Below, piece after piece: positions 54,570 through 64,000 of a DNA stretch of 64,000 nucleotides (position 1 is the first letter of the stretch; each line of letters opens with the position of its first letter). The stretch comes from Setophaga petechia. Lineage: Eukaryota; Chordata; Aves; Passeriformes; Parulidae. Under the pieces are notes generated by a model. That model made no database searches. It saw nothing but the letters and a program-made list of their open reading frames with translations, and was not told the origin of the DNA. The position numbers were made by a program, and so were the translations under genes. Location: positions 3,162,001-3,226,000 of the forward strand of contig JANCRA010000061.1 of NCBI GenBank assembly GCA_024362935.1. The letters run 5' to 3'.

Positions 54570-57500
54570 TGCTTGCAACCCTCACTCTTTATTACAATAA
54601 AATGCTTCTTTTAATTAGGTTTACACCAGTTCCATATGCTTTTATGAGCTTTTATGCCTTTTTATCTATATATGTTTAATACCATTATCTGCTTATTGCA
54701 ACATTCCAGGAATCCCTTTTGACTCTTCCTGCAGAAGGTCAGGTCACTGTGGGTTTTACACCAATAAAAATCCAGGTTGTTCAGATCCTAGGTGTGATGG
54801 GCAAGCACAATTTCCCTGCTGACACAGAGACTGAAGACAAATCCCTCTATTGTCACTGAAAGCAAAAGAAAAGAGGAAGTTTCTGCCCACTGGAAAGTCC
54901 CCATTTGCCCTGAAGGACTCTCCCTCTTCTTTCTCAGCAGCAGCTCAGCAGCCGGACGCCAGGAAGGACAAGAGAGGGAGAGGTGGTTGATTTGTGTGAC
55001 AATTTAACAGCACTTGCAAACAAGAGCTGAGTGTGTCAGTAACATCTCTGCAGAGGCAAGTCCTTGCTGAGGATGCAGAGCTGTGTCACTTGTGCTTAGT
55101 TTGCATCCAGTTAATGGCACGGTGGGTTTTCATGCTGCAGGTGTGGCCCCTGTGACAGCAGCCTGTTCATCTTTCAGGGGGTTTGTACCCACAGGGACAG
55201 TGCTGCTCTTGCCAGCACACCACTGTTTGTCCTCATGCCAAAAAGTCCAGGCAGAAATTACCTCTTAAAGGAACATTTTCCTTTTGCTCTCAAGCCAAAG
55301 ATTTAGATGTAATGGTATAATAGAAACAAATCTTTTCCCCTGTTGTCTGTTGGGACAAGAGGAAAATCCTATCACATCCAGATAGCAAGGCACTGATTTC
55401 ACTTCCACTCTGGAAATGACTTGCAGAAGCAAGTAAAAAAATTCTGTGCTGGAAGAGTGAAGTCCTGTCACTCTAAATCAGTGTGGTGCCCTGAAGGGTT
55501 TTGTAGCAGTTTTGCACCTGAGTTGGTGCTCAAGAAGTTTATAAGGTCCAACATAGACCTAAGGTTTGCACAGCAGAGTTTAGGCTGACAACTAAGGGAA
55601 CATATATTAAATGGTCTTTGCAACCCAGAAGGCTGATGAGAATTGTTGGTATTTGTGCTCTCCTTCCTTGTTTAAAGGATAGCAATATATTTGATGAGAT
55701 TTTGGCATTGTAGCTAAGAATCATCCAATTAAGTCACCTAAGTGGTTGTTGTGCATTTATAATTGTGGAGGTCAGTATCAGTGTGGCTTCTTCTGGTGAT
55801 ACAAAAAAGCTCTTTCAAGACACTTCTCTTAAGAGAAATGTGTTTTTCCTTTTCACTCTTAACCGCAAAGCCTCTCCAGGATGTACAGCAAACAGGTTAT
55901 CTAGATTGTCCTTTCACAATAACAGAAAGCTTCCCCTTTAATCAGCCTGAATTGCACAATTCTCATCTGTATGAATGAATTTCATTTAGTCTCTGCTGTA
56001 AAGAAGTGATTTCTATGCAACAGGGTTGATAAAAGGCAGACCCAAATTAACAAGAGTGGTATTTGTTAGAGCTGCCATTACTCATCACACACTTTAAACA
56101 ACCCATACCATCGAGCCCAAAGCTAATATGGCTCTGTGTTAAATATTTCTGATGGATTACACATCCTTGTGTGAAGATGCAATTAGAATTTAAAGCCAGT
56201 ATTTCTGCATATACAAGCATTGTGCAAGAACATTGCATCTTCAAAATGGAAACCAAATATCACCTGTACAGGGTAAACACTGCAATAACATGAATACACT
56301 TCTCCCATCAGATTCACAGGCAGCTTAACTAATTCTGTGCTTGCAGATAATCTGTTCTGGCATCTTTTGGGGCCCTGAACCAGGAAAGTCACACTGAAAT
56401 ACTGTGGGACCATGAAAATTTATCCAGAGCCAAGCCAGTCTCCAGGTGACACAAGTGACTGCAGCAACCTCCAGTAACGCAGGGGCGGGGGCAGGTTTGC
56501 TGTGTTCACTTTGTCATTGTGGGTTTGTAATTCAGATTCACAGAGGGGCTTGGGAGGAAGAGTTGGAAGGGGTTTTAAAGACCCTCTAGATCCAACCCCC
56601 CTGCCATGGGCAGGGACACCTTCCACTAGACCAGGTGGCTCAGAGCTCCTGCAAGCTTTGGCAAATACCCAAGGACACCTTTTTCTCTCTTTTGCAAGGT
56701 CAGATTTCCATGCTCACCTTGACAGATGGCTCCAGTCTCACACACAGCATTGCTGGTTGGTCACTCTAACCTGCACAGCCCAGCAGAGATCCTGTTTTGG
56801 ATGGCTCTCACTGCTCCCACGGCCCCAGGGACCGGCCACTGCCTCTCCTCCTTCTGCTTTCCCTTCCAGGATCAGAGATTTCCTGCTGCTTCCTCCATGT
56901 CTGAGACAACTGGAGGAGATGAGGGGCTGAGGATGTGGCTTCTGACAGAGAGTTGATAACGCTCAGCTGAGTATTTTATTCTCCTGCCACTAAGTTATCA
57001 GGCTGCTGACACAAATTCTTCCTGCTTGGAAAGGGCTGGTGTGAGCAGCAGGAATTGTTGCTGACTGGAACTTTTCCAAGAGCTGGACAAAAGAAGCATT
57101 TTTGTGGAAGGTCCTCAGCTGCCCTTGGTCAGCAGCACAAGGTGTGAGGTCCCCTCTGAAGGCCATCCCTGCACAAGGACAGCCTGGCCTTCTCCAGTGC
57201 CCAGAGCACCTTCCAGGCTTTCGGGCTGGCCTCATTCCTCACCCTGGAGAAGCAGGTTGCTGTTGGAACTCTCATATCCACAGTTTCTGGCTGGATTACC
57301 GTGTCTTACCACAGACAGCCCTGGAGACAGCAGTACAGACTCCATCTGCAATAAAAGAGGACTTTGTTCCAGCTTTTCCCTTGGACCAGCGTGCAGCAAG
57401 CCCACCTGGGCCTCACTCAGGTCTGTGTGGGCTGGTAGTCAGCTTCTGCTGGGAATTTAAAGCTTTTACCCTACTTTACACAGCAAATAATGGAGCAAAC

Positions 57501-58164
57501 CCAGCTGCTCCAAACCCCCAAATTTCACTCTAAAAATCACAATTTTCATTTTCCTCTATTCAAGCCTTGAAGAAAGCAAACTTTACTTGAGTGAGCTGGA
57601 GGCACATTGTCCTCAGAGATCAGTCTTGAGTAGGACAATATTGCAGGGGAAGACTGGCAAACCCAGAGTTTACTGGTGCTTAGGAAGCTTTGCAAAACCT
57701 TCCCACGTGTGGTACTTTTGCACCCTCCTGAGCTCCTGGAGCCCTCACTCAGCTCAAGCACAGTTTGGACAGAAGGGGATGGTTCCGTCTGTCTGTCACA
57801 TGTGGGGACAGGAGGAGGGAAGACTTTGCAAACACTGCCACGAGGGCAGGGCTGTTTTCATTGATGGTGCCAAGTATTAGTACATAATCTTCGATTAATG
57901 TGAGGTGCTGAAGGGCAAAATTTCTCAGTGATAAGGAGAGAGTGTCTCCACTCACAAAGCAAGGTAAGTGAAGGGGAAAGTGCAATCTGTATTTCATGGG
58001 AGGTGTTCAGATTTTAACAAAACATTTTTGCAGAAGACATGCCTAGGCAGGGGTGATTCGGAGTATTTTATCAGCCTCACAGAATATCCCCACATCTGCT
58101 TTGCCACATTTTCTCTCTTTTCTTCATTGTGAATGATTTCTCCTGCCAGGGTTGTTCCTGCTTG
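54570..58164. other. No gene seen apart from a CR1 piece
   Basis: Mixed spacer. Open frames at 56502-57533 reach about 143 codons without motifs. Confidence 0.45.
56553..56660 (-). mobile_element. Short CR1 fragment
   Basis: The plus strand reads 'ttggaaggggttttaaagaccctctagatccaac' and 'ccatgggcagggacaccttccactagaccagg', the reversed CR1 3' consensus. About 100 bp remain. Confidence 0.8.
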
Positions 58165-59560
58165 GATTCTGCACTCAGCGGAGTCCTGGGAGTTTTCTCA
58201 GCAGCCTCTGCAGCGAGTTCTGAGCCAACGTGGGGCTCTGCTGCCAGCCCAAATCTGCATTTCCCTTGCCCAGCCTGAGTGCAGGTGGGGCATGTGCTGG
58301 GCATGGCCGGAGATTTGCATGGCCAAAATCCTCCAGCATTTACATCTTCCCATGGCTTTGGGTAGCACAAATCATGGAACACCCATCACAGCTGACAAAT
58401 GGCATTTCTTGCAGATTGCTACAGCCGCACTGCTGATCCACAAATACAGGAGAATCAATTGCAGTTGAAAAATGTAATTTATTACAAATTGCAATTGCTA
58501 CACCTGCGCTGACAATACAGTACTATACAAATTTCAATTTAGGTTCAAACAAGGAATTTATTAGATTATTACAACCTGTCTATGTAATAATATACAAATA
58601 CCAACTTCAGTGAATTCAATGCCAACCTCTACAACAACTCACTATACACAAAGATCAATTAGGTGTTTAACAACTTAATTTATTGCATATTATTAAAAGG
58701 ATTAGGCCCATCTAGGAAGACAAAAATACCTCCATAGATATGTAAAAAGAATTAAATCCAGAAACAGATAAATATACATATAAAAATAGATGTATATATT
58801 TTACAAATAACAGTATTCCTGTTTTAAAAGCCATATAACAAAAACTATATCAAAAGAGATACCTACACAACTGTATCCATAGGAAATAGAAATTACCACA
58901 AATACAACAACATCCATGTATACATATATAAATTTATACACATATATGTAATTTCAAACATGTATATATATATTTACATATATAATATATATATACATAG
59001 CATACATTCATAACAAAATAAATATACATAAATATAAAAATATACACATGGAAATAAACACATACAGATAGCAAGCCACATGTGGAAATACACATGTAAT
59101 AAACCCTGTCCACGTTCAAATCCGTGTATATGTAAACAGCGCTCCAAGCAGAGGGATCCCAGCTGCCCCATCTTCACATCCTCTCCCTCGATCTCCTCCT
59201 CCCATGCAGAGCAGCTCTCCTGGACAGCGACAGCAGATGGGACATCTGGCAAGCAAAGGGAACACTGAGTGAGTATGGGGACGTTTCCCTCGGCAGCAGC
59301 TGCACTTCCATCAGGGAAGAAGAAATGTAGAGCCTCCCCAGGATGGTCGGGAAGAGAAAGCAGCCGAGCGGGCCAGGCTGTGGTGAGCTCAGCCGCGGCG
59401 GGACTGTCCCGCAGCCCCGGCAGCCCGGCAGAGCCGGCACAGCTCCCGGGCCCTGCCGGCACAGCTGCCGTGCCCAAGGACAGCCCCTGTGCCAGCCGGG
59501 GCAGCTGCGCTGAGCAGCCCCAGCACGGGCAGGGCCCGCTCCTGCCCTGCCGGGCAGTGC
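58165..59560 (-). repeat. Inverted segmental duplication, copy B
   Basis: Reverse complement of 12315-13965. It includes intron and exon-2-like sequence of the HSF5-like gene (59140-59500), the AT-rich tract (58700-59100) and the terminal block (58165-58460). Similarity ends at the point that corresponds to the exon-1 donor, so exon 1 is absent here. The AT-rich middle is shorter than in copy A. Confidence 0.85.
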
Positions 59561-59819
59561 CCACGGCCACAGCCCACGCCAGCCTCAGCCCCACGCTGCC
59601 TCTCCGGGCCTGTGGCCTCCGCCGGGCTCTCTCCAGGCTGGCAGCAGCAGGTCCCCATTCACTGCTCTTGCTGCTGCCCTTCAGCTCCTCCCTGCTGCCT
59701 CCCGTCAGTCTCCAGCTGTCCTCAAGGTCTTCCTTGCATCTGTGGCAAAAGTGGAGGCTCTGGAATTGCTTCCAAGGCCTGGCACAGCTGCAGTCCCAGA
59801 GCCCTCTGTGCTCCCTGCT

Positions 59820-60115
59820 GTCCCATCCATCCCCTCAGCCCCGCCATGCTCTCGGTGAACCCCCAGCCCCCTTCAGTTTCTTCAGCCCCTCACAGTCCTC
59901 TCATCCTCCTCAGTCATTTCTGAGCCATCCCCGTCCCCTTAGACCGGCCAGCCCCTCAGCCTGTGTCACTTCCCTGTCCCCTCAGTGCCACCATGGCCCT
60001 CGGCTGCCCCACAGCCCTCAGCCCCAGTAGCAGCTCAGGGTCACCGTCCCTTCAGCACCACCGCCCCCTCAGCCCCCTCAGCCCCCTCAGTCTCACCGTC
60101 CTTCAGCAGCTCCTC
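59820..60115. repeat. Pyrimidine-rich tract with 'ccctcagcc' units
   Basis: Degenerate repeats of 'cccctcagcc' and 'agcccctcag' on the plus strand, open in several frames but without a protein signature. It separates the two duplicated blocks. Confidence 0.65.
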
Positions 60116-60124
60116 AGGGCACAG

Positions 60125-60315
60125 TGCCTGGGGCCAGCGGCAGCTCCCACCGCTCCAGGGACAGCCGGGGCTGGAAGTGCTGCTCCGCCCGGCCCGGCCG
60201 CCAGCTCGGACCCAGCACAGGGACAGGGGACACAGGGGGCACCGGGGGAAAAGCAAGAGGCGAAAAAGGCAGCCGAGAGGGGAAAGAGGTAAAAATGCAG
60301 CCTAGGCCTACACAA
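60125..60315 (+). repeat. Direct duplicate of 18200-18400, copy B
   Basis: Same orientation as copy A, with changes such as 'gggcaccggggg' for 'gggcgccggggg'. The next 230 bases are AT-rich, as in copy A. Confidence 0.85.
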
Positions 60316-60563
60316 ACAGCAATCTATGCATCAATCTCTCCATCTAAACATTCCTATTCCTCTTACTATATAACTATACACATTTATAAATGTACCTTCA
60401 TACATATATATATTTTTTATTCTAGACATATAAAAATCTAACTCTGAAAATCTATAAATGTAAATTTATAATAAAATATATCACTGTTTATATAACTCTA
60501 TACATATCTACATTTAACTTTACAGATCTATCCATATATGCCTATTGCTATAAATAAGAAGCT

Positions 60564-60976
60564 TGACTAGGCCAATATTCAAGCAGCAATCAATTTATTA
60601 TTTAATATGGTAAAGTATGAGCAATACAGCGCTGGGTACAGTGGGGGAAGTTTTCCCTCCAACTGCACATCGATAATTGAGGATTACAAGTATTTATAGG
60701 GGTACTCCTCATTTTTTTCAGCAGTTTCTATTTCCAAATTATTACATCACAATTCTATACACTATTGTAATTTAATTTTTCTCAGGATGTGTTTTTAAAG
60801 GAGTATCCCCAGATGGTGGTGGTCCAGTTTCCGACAGAAGGAAGACGAATCCCCATCTGGTAGAGTCCAGCTCCTCAGATGTAGGTCCAACTTGTTAATT
60901 GCAGAGACTATAAATCTAATAACAGTGATGTCCAGCTTCCCTTGGTCGAACCCATAAATCCTTGAAGTGGTGGTCA
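60564..60976 (-). mobile_element. 3' LTR of a provirus (413 bp)
   Basis: On the minus strand the LTR runs from TGACCACCACTT (60976) to CCTAGTCA (60564). It has a TATA box (plus-strand 'tatttatagg' near 60691-60700) and a poly(A) signal (TTTATT 60594-60599). It directly follows the polypurine tract and sits downstream of env, as a 3' LTR should. The other LTR is outside the window, so its target duplication cannot be checked. Confidence 0.75.
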
Positions 60977-60988
60977 TCTTCTTTTCTC
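60977..60988 (-). other. Polypurine tract of the provirus
   Basis: Minus-strand GAGAAAAGAAGA immediately before the LTR's TG. In retroviruses this purine run primes plus-strand DNA synthesis. Confidence 0.55.
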
Positions 60989-61272
60989 AAGCTGTTTTTC
61001 TTTGCTTCAATAGGGTATGAGATAAGCATATTTCCTATATATATTCCAAAGCTATAGTTTCAAGGATACAAGTAATATTCTAAAATTATACTTCAAACGG
61101 TTATTATTGCAGAGCTCTTTATGGATTAACTATAAGCAAAAAAAGCAACATCCTTAACGCATTAATTTCCTTAACGCTTAAATTCCAATGCTCCTTAATC
61201 AACCAGGGTTGAGTGCAAACAACAAAAAAGTAGATCCAAAGGCCTTTTTCCATGTCTTATTTTCCTCAGTTA
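60989..61272. other. Provirus 3' untranslated spacer
   Basis: About 280 AT-rich bases between the env stop and the polypurine tract. No open frame of note. Confidence 0.6.
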
Positions 61273-62109
61273 TTAGAATTCACAGCTCTCCCACTGTCGA
61301 TTTCCACACATTTCGCAATCACAAATACACACATCGCCTGTTTGTACCTGACACGAAACACAGCTTTGTATTTCACAGTCCCCCCTCTGCTTGTATAAAT
61401 TTTCATTTATCTTACTCATTCGTGTCTGGGCTTCAAATCTAGCCAAAACTTTGGAAGCTTTCTCTTTTTGGTCTCCTTTCTTCAGTTTCATTATTTTAGT
61501 TACCTTAGCTGTTTTCTCAAATCGACCAATTTCTCCAGTAGCCAATTCTGAGTCGGCAGGCATTACTGCAATTTGCATGCTTTGTATAACTGAGTGGATT
61601 AGTCTGATAAAACATGGAATAAGGCAAGGTAGAAACAATAACCCAGCTAATGAGCACAATATCAGGAACCCTATTTTCTTCCACCAAGCTCCTCCTCCAA
61701 GGATCTGGTCCCACCAAGAGGCTTGAAGAATGGAATTCCATTTTTGGACAGGGACATGAGCCACTCTTTTGATCTCTGCTGCTAAACCCCGGATTGTTTC
61801 TCCGTAATCATCAATCTCAACGCAGCATTCTGATTCATTGAATTTTCCACACACCCCTCCTTCTTCAGCCAGCAAATAGTCTAATGCTATTCGATTCTGA
61901 TACACAAAAGCCCGCACCTGAGTGTGCTGCCGGCTTAACAAGTCCAAGGCCTCTGAGGAGTGGTTCGAGACTATCTCTACTACTGCCTGCAGTCTAATCA
62001 ACCTATTCAATAGGTAAATGGGGGTCCTATATCCCCAGCTTCCGTCTTGAGCCCAAGTGGCTGGCCCGTAATAATCTATTATTCTGCTGGCCACTCTTCT
62101 TCTCCCCAT
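61273..62109 (-). pseudogene. env: ERV env, transmembrane (TM) part
   Basis: A frame of 278 codons. In order it has a heptad-rich helical region (about 34-70), an ISD-like [10 protein letters not shown] segment (71-80), a disulfide-type motif C-X7-CC (C87, C95, C96), a pre-membrane Trp-rich stretch (about 132-143), a membrane anchor (about 147-172) and a long Lys-rich tail (173-278). This is the layout of a class I fusion TM subunit in a gamma-type env. It is in another frame from the surface part, overlapping it by 31 bases, so the env gene is split by a frameshift or uses recoding. I see no typical hydrophobic fusion peptide near its start. The tail is about 100 residues, longer than the usual gammaretroviral tail. 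Confidence 0.8.
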
Positions 62110-63488
62110 TTTTGGTCCCCTCCTGCCCTTGGGAACTCAAGTTTTAATTCTCTTTTTTCTCTTCCCAGGTTTTCATATAAGGGTGCTCCTAACAGGTTAC
62201 TCTTGGACTTTGGTAGTACAAAGAAGGAGGGTTGTATAATTCCTAAAGTACAGGATCCTTTCCATCTACGGGGCAGCTCACTGTAAGCTTTTTGTCCACA
62301 AATCCAATATATACCATTTGGGGCTTTCCATGGGTCATTTACCGCCTCAGGTTTTTCCCAGTACATTCTTAGGGTCTCCAGGGATTGGTAAGGGTTAGCT
62401 CCAGGACTTTTATGCCAGCACAACTTCATTTTGTTGTTCCATTCGCAATTCTTCTCTTTAATTAGGCTCCAGTATCCGGCAGGAAGTGCTGGCTGCCAGG
62501 TTCTAGTGTTATTGTTTGAATTTACTGTTAAAGTAGATGTGCAGGGAGTGTACCCTACCACTTCAGTGTATCTTCTCCCCTCCCTGCTGATGCAAACTGT
62601 CCCAATTATTCGATGGTTTAAAATCCATCCCTCAGGCCGTTTCAATGTTTTGGAAATTTGAGTATGGTTCCATTTTAAAAATTGTTCTGGAGCTAGACTC
62701 TCACCTCTCCATGGCCATTTTTCAGCTGATTTTAATCCCCCACAAATCCAACAGTTGGATAACTCTAATTCTGTGGCAATTTCTTGCATTAGATCTACAA
62801 AAAGGTTCCTATTTGAAGTCAGAAATCCCCAATCCCCATACTGCTGTTCTAGCTGTTTGTATTGTTCACTTAATTTCTTTAGCCTTTCTTGTTCCACTCT
62901 TTTCCTTTTTACCTCGGATTCTTGCTTTTGTAGTTTTTGAGTAATTTGTTTTATTTTACTCTCTGGGTCTCTCCCTTCTCTGTCCTTTGCTACACAAAAG
63001 AATTTTGAGTATCGCAGACAAATTCGTTTATCATCATCTTTCAGAAGGTTGGTTAACACGGGCCCATCCTTGGGAGAAACTTTCAGTCCATGTTTTAAAT
63101 TTTCTCCAACCCAGTATAATTTACCACCCATAGTGCACATCTTTAATTTGTTGTGGTCATAGCACACTTCACTAACATGGGAATGTGCCACGAACATCAA
63201 TTCCATTTTTCCCCCAATCCAGACAGTATGATTGCATTTGTCACAGACAGCCGGAGCAATAGGCTCTGATCCTGCAGCTCGCTCATGGATTATGTGGAGC
63301 TCAGGAGTGAGGCTATTAAGGCCCATTCCCTGAGATGCAATGATCAATACAGTGAAAATAATCCTCAGTGGGTTCAACTCTCTACCTCTCTCAAGGCCCC
63401 TTGGGTTGCATCCAAGGGCCGAGATGTAGATCTTCTCGGTAGCAGAGTTTATACCTTGGGATTTAGTCACTGATATATTTCGTTTCAT
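62079..63488 (-). pseudogene. env: ERV env, surface (SU) part
   Basis: From the ATG at 63488 there are 469 codons. A hydrophobic leader lies at about residues 41-52, followed by paired Cys residues, a charged coiled-coil segment (about 177-218) and a CWIC motif (246-249) typical of SU proteins that form an isomerisable disulfide with TM. A basic REKR site near residue 443-446 marks the expected furin cleavage point. The frame stops 23 codons later, before the TM region. Sequence is otherwise uninterrupted, indicating a fairly young or assembly-affected copy. Gamma-type avian ERV is the best class. Confidence 0.8.
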
Positions 63489-63551
63489 TTTTGCCTTTGG
63501 CCTCACGAGCCTTCAGATATTTATCGTGGTTATGGCCCGATTCGTTTTAAT

Positions 63552-63962
63552 TTAGGCTAATTGGCCCCTAAGTTCAGGGGATGTGCGACTACAATAGGAT
63601 TGGTGTATGTGCCTCCCTCTCTTCCAGTGATACTTGGCTTCCTGCCACTCTTTTGCTTTAATTTGATATTCGTCCGGTATCCAATTACCCCTGTCACACT
63701 CTACTTTTTCTAATTTTGCCTTCGGTATTTCTTGCAAATCAATTCCTGCTCTTGTTCCGTGTACCCAAGTTCTCCACCAATCTTTATCACCTGTTTTAAT
63801 ATATCCTTTCCTTACTGCAGTCCACAAAGTTTTATCAGTTTCTTTTTCTATTTCTTTTCTACAATTACAGCAGAGAGCATTAGGGATCTGTCCCCTTGGT
63901 AGGTTTGTATACCAAAATTCTTCACACTCTATACACTTAAAACAACCCCATGGATTACACAC
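63552..63962 (-). CDS. Cys/Trp-rich ORF upstream of env, possible accessory or pol-end gene
   Basis: 136 codons with no internal ATG; the first codon after a TAA is GTG at 63962. The N-terminus has closely spaced Cys residues (2, 7, 10, 13, then 31, 32, 34), a zinc-binding-like pattern, then several Trp residues (WWRTWVHG) and a basic tail. It ends 63 bases before the env ATG. It does not resemble integrase or dUTPase as far as I can tell. It may be the downstream exon of a spliced message or a lineage-specific accessory gene. The element's pol should lie further right, outside the window. Confidence 0.4.
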   Translation of the reverse strand: MCNPWGCFKCIECEEFWYTNLPRGQIPNALCCNCRKEIEKETDKTLWTAVRKGYIKTGDKDWWRTWVHGTRAGIDLQEIPKAKLEKVECDRGNWIPDEYQIKAKEWQEAKYHWKRGRHIHQSYCSRTSPELRGQLA

Positions 63963-64000
63963 TTACAGTTTGGAGTAGAACATTCTACTTCTCGTGAGTA

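Noticed and set aside
1..64000. W-chromosome origin suggested by the ERV density
   Set aside because: A protamine gene with promoter-like sites would be useless on a female-limited chromosome. The window shows no recognised W gametolog. Left open as an unproven option.

Overview
The window looks like nuclear DNA from a bird, most likely a songbird. The evidence is CR1-type non-LTR fragments, an intronless arginine-rich protamine of the avian (galline-like) type, RING genes resembling the Topors-like families of birds, an ITPRIPL1-like gene, a C2H2 zinc-finger gene with an avian-style leader, and a dense layer of endogenous retrovirus (ERV) pieces of at least three classes. There is no bacterial-type gene organisation. 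Most of the 64 kb is non-coding, and most gene-like pieces are broken. A functional protamine would argue against a W-chromosome origin, because ZZ males make the sperm, so a repeat-rich autosomal, Z or microchromosomal location is more likely (inference).

Layout. 0-7.4 kb: a decayed class I (gammaretrovirus-like) ERV on the minus strand (RT at 6.6-7.4 kb, RNase H/integrase at 1.85-3.1 kb, an old LTR at 0.43-1.7 kb). It is split by a younger solo LTR (907-1641) and by a roughly 3.4 kb block holding a Topors-like 3' end and the protamine gene. 8.4-9.0 kb: a second solo LTR of the same family. 11.9-12.7 kb: a frameshifted HSF5-like heat-shock-factor exon; its intron and downstream AT-rich sequence recur in inverted orientation at 58.2-59.6 kb. 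14.8-18.05 kb: a decayed class II (betaretrovirus-like) pro-pol on the minus strand, interrupted by an antisense solo LTR. 19.9-21.1 kb: two exon-like segments of an unidentified gene. 23.5-27.3 kb: two tandem Topors-like RING genes, one frameshifted and one intact. 30.1-32.9 kb: the 5' part of another ERV with a tRNA-Lys-type primer binding site. 37.3-39.5 kb: an ITPRIPL1-like gene with nine identical 60-bp repeats in its N-terminal half, a CR1 fragment in the C-terminal half and a duplicated promoter/start region. 41.7-43.6 kb: a degenerate C2H2 zinc-finger gene. 48-55 kb: five solo LTRs or LTR fragments. 60.56-64 kb: the 3' end of a comparatively fresh ERV (a Cys-rich ORF, env split by one frameshift, polypurine tract, 3' LTR) running off the right edge.

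How the parts relate. The host genes do not form a pathway visible in sequence. Several belong to families with germ-line roles (protamine packages sperm DNA; HSF5 acts in spermatogenesis), and all sit in an ERV-rich, duplication-prone setting. The best intact host genes are the protamine (minus strand, 5986-5816) and the second RING gene (minus strand, 27210-26353). The best-supported structural results are the four LTR insertions with 6-bp target-site duplications, the inverted duplication, and the perfect 9 x 60 bp array. All homology calls are from recognition of motifs by eye; no database search was run.
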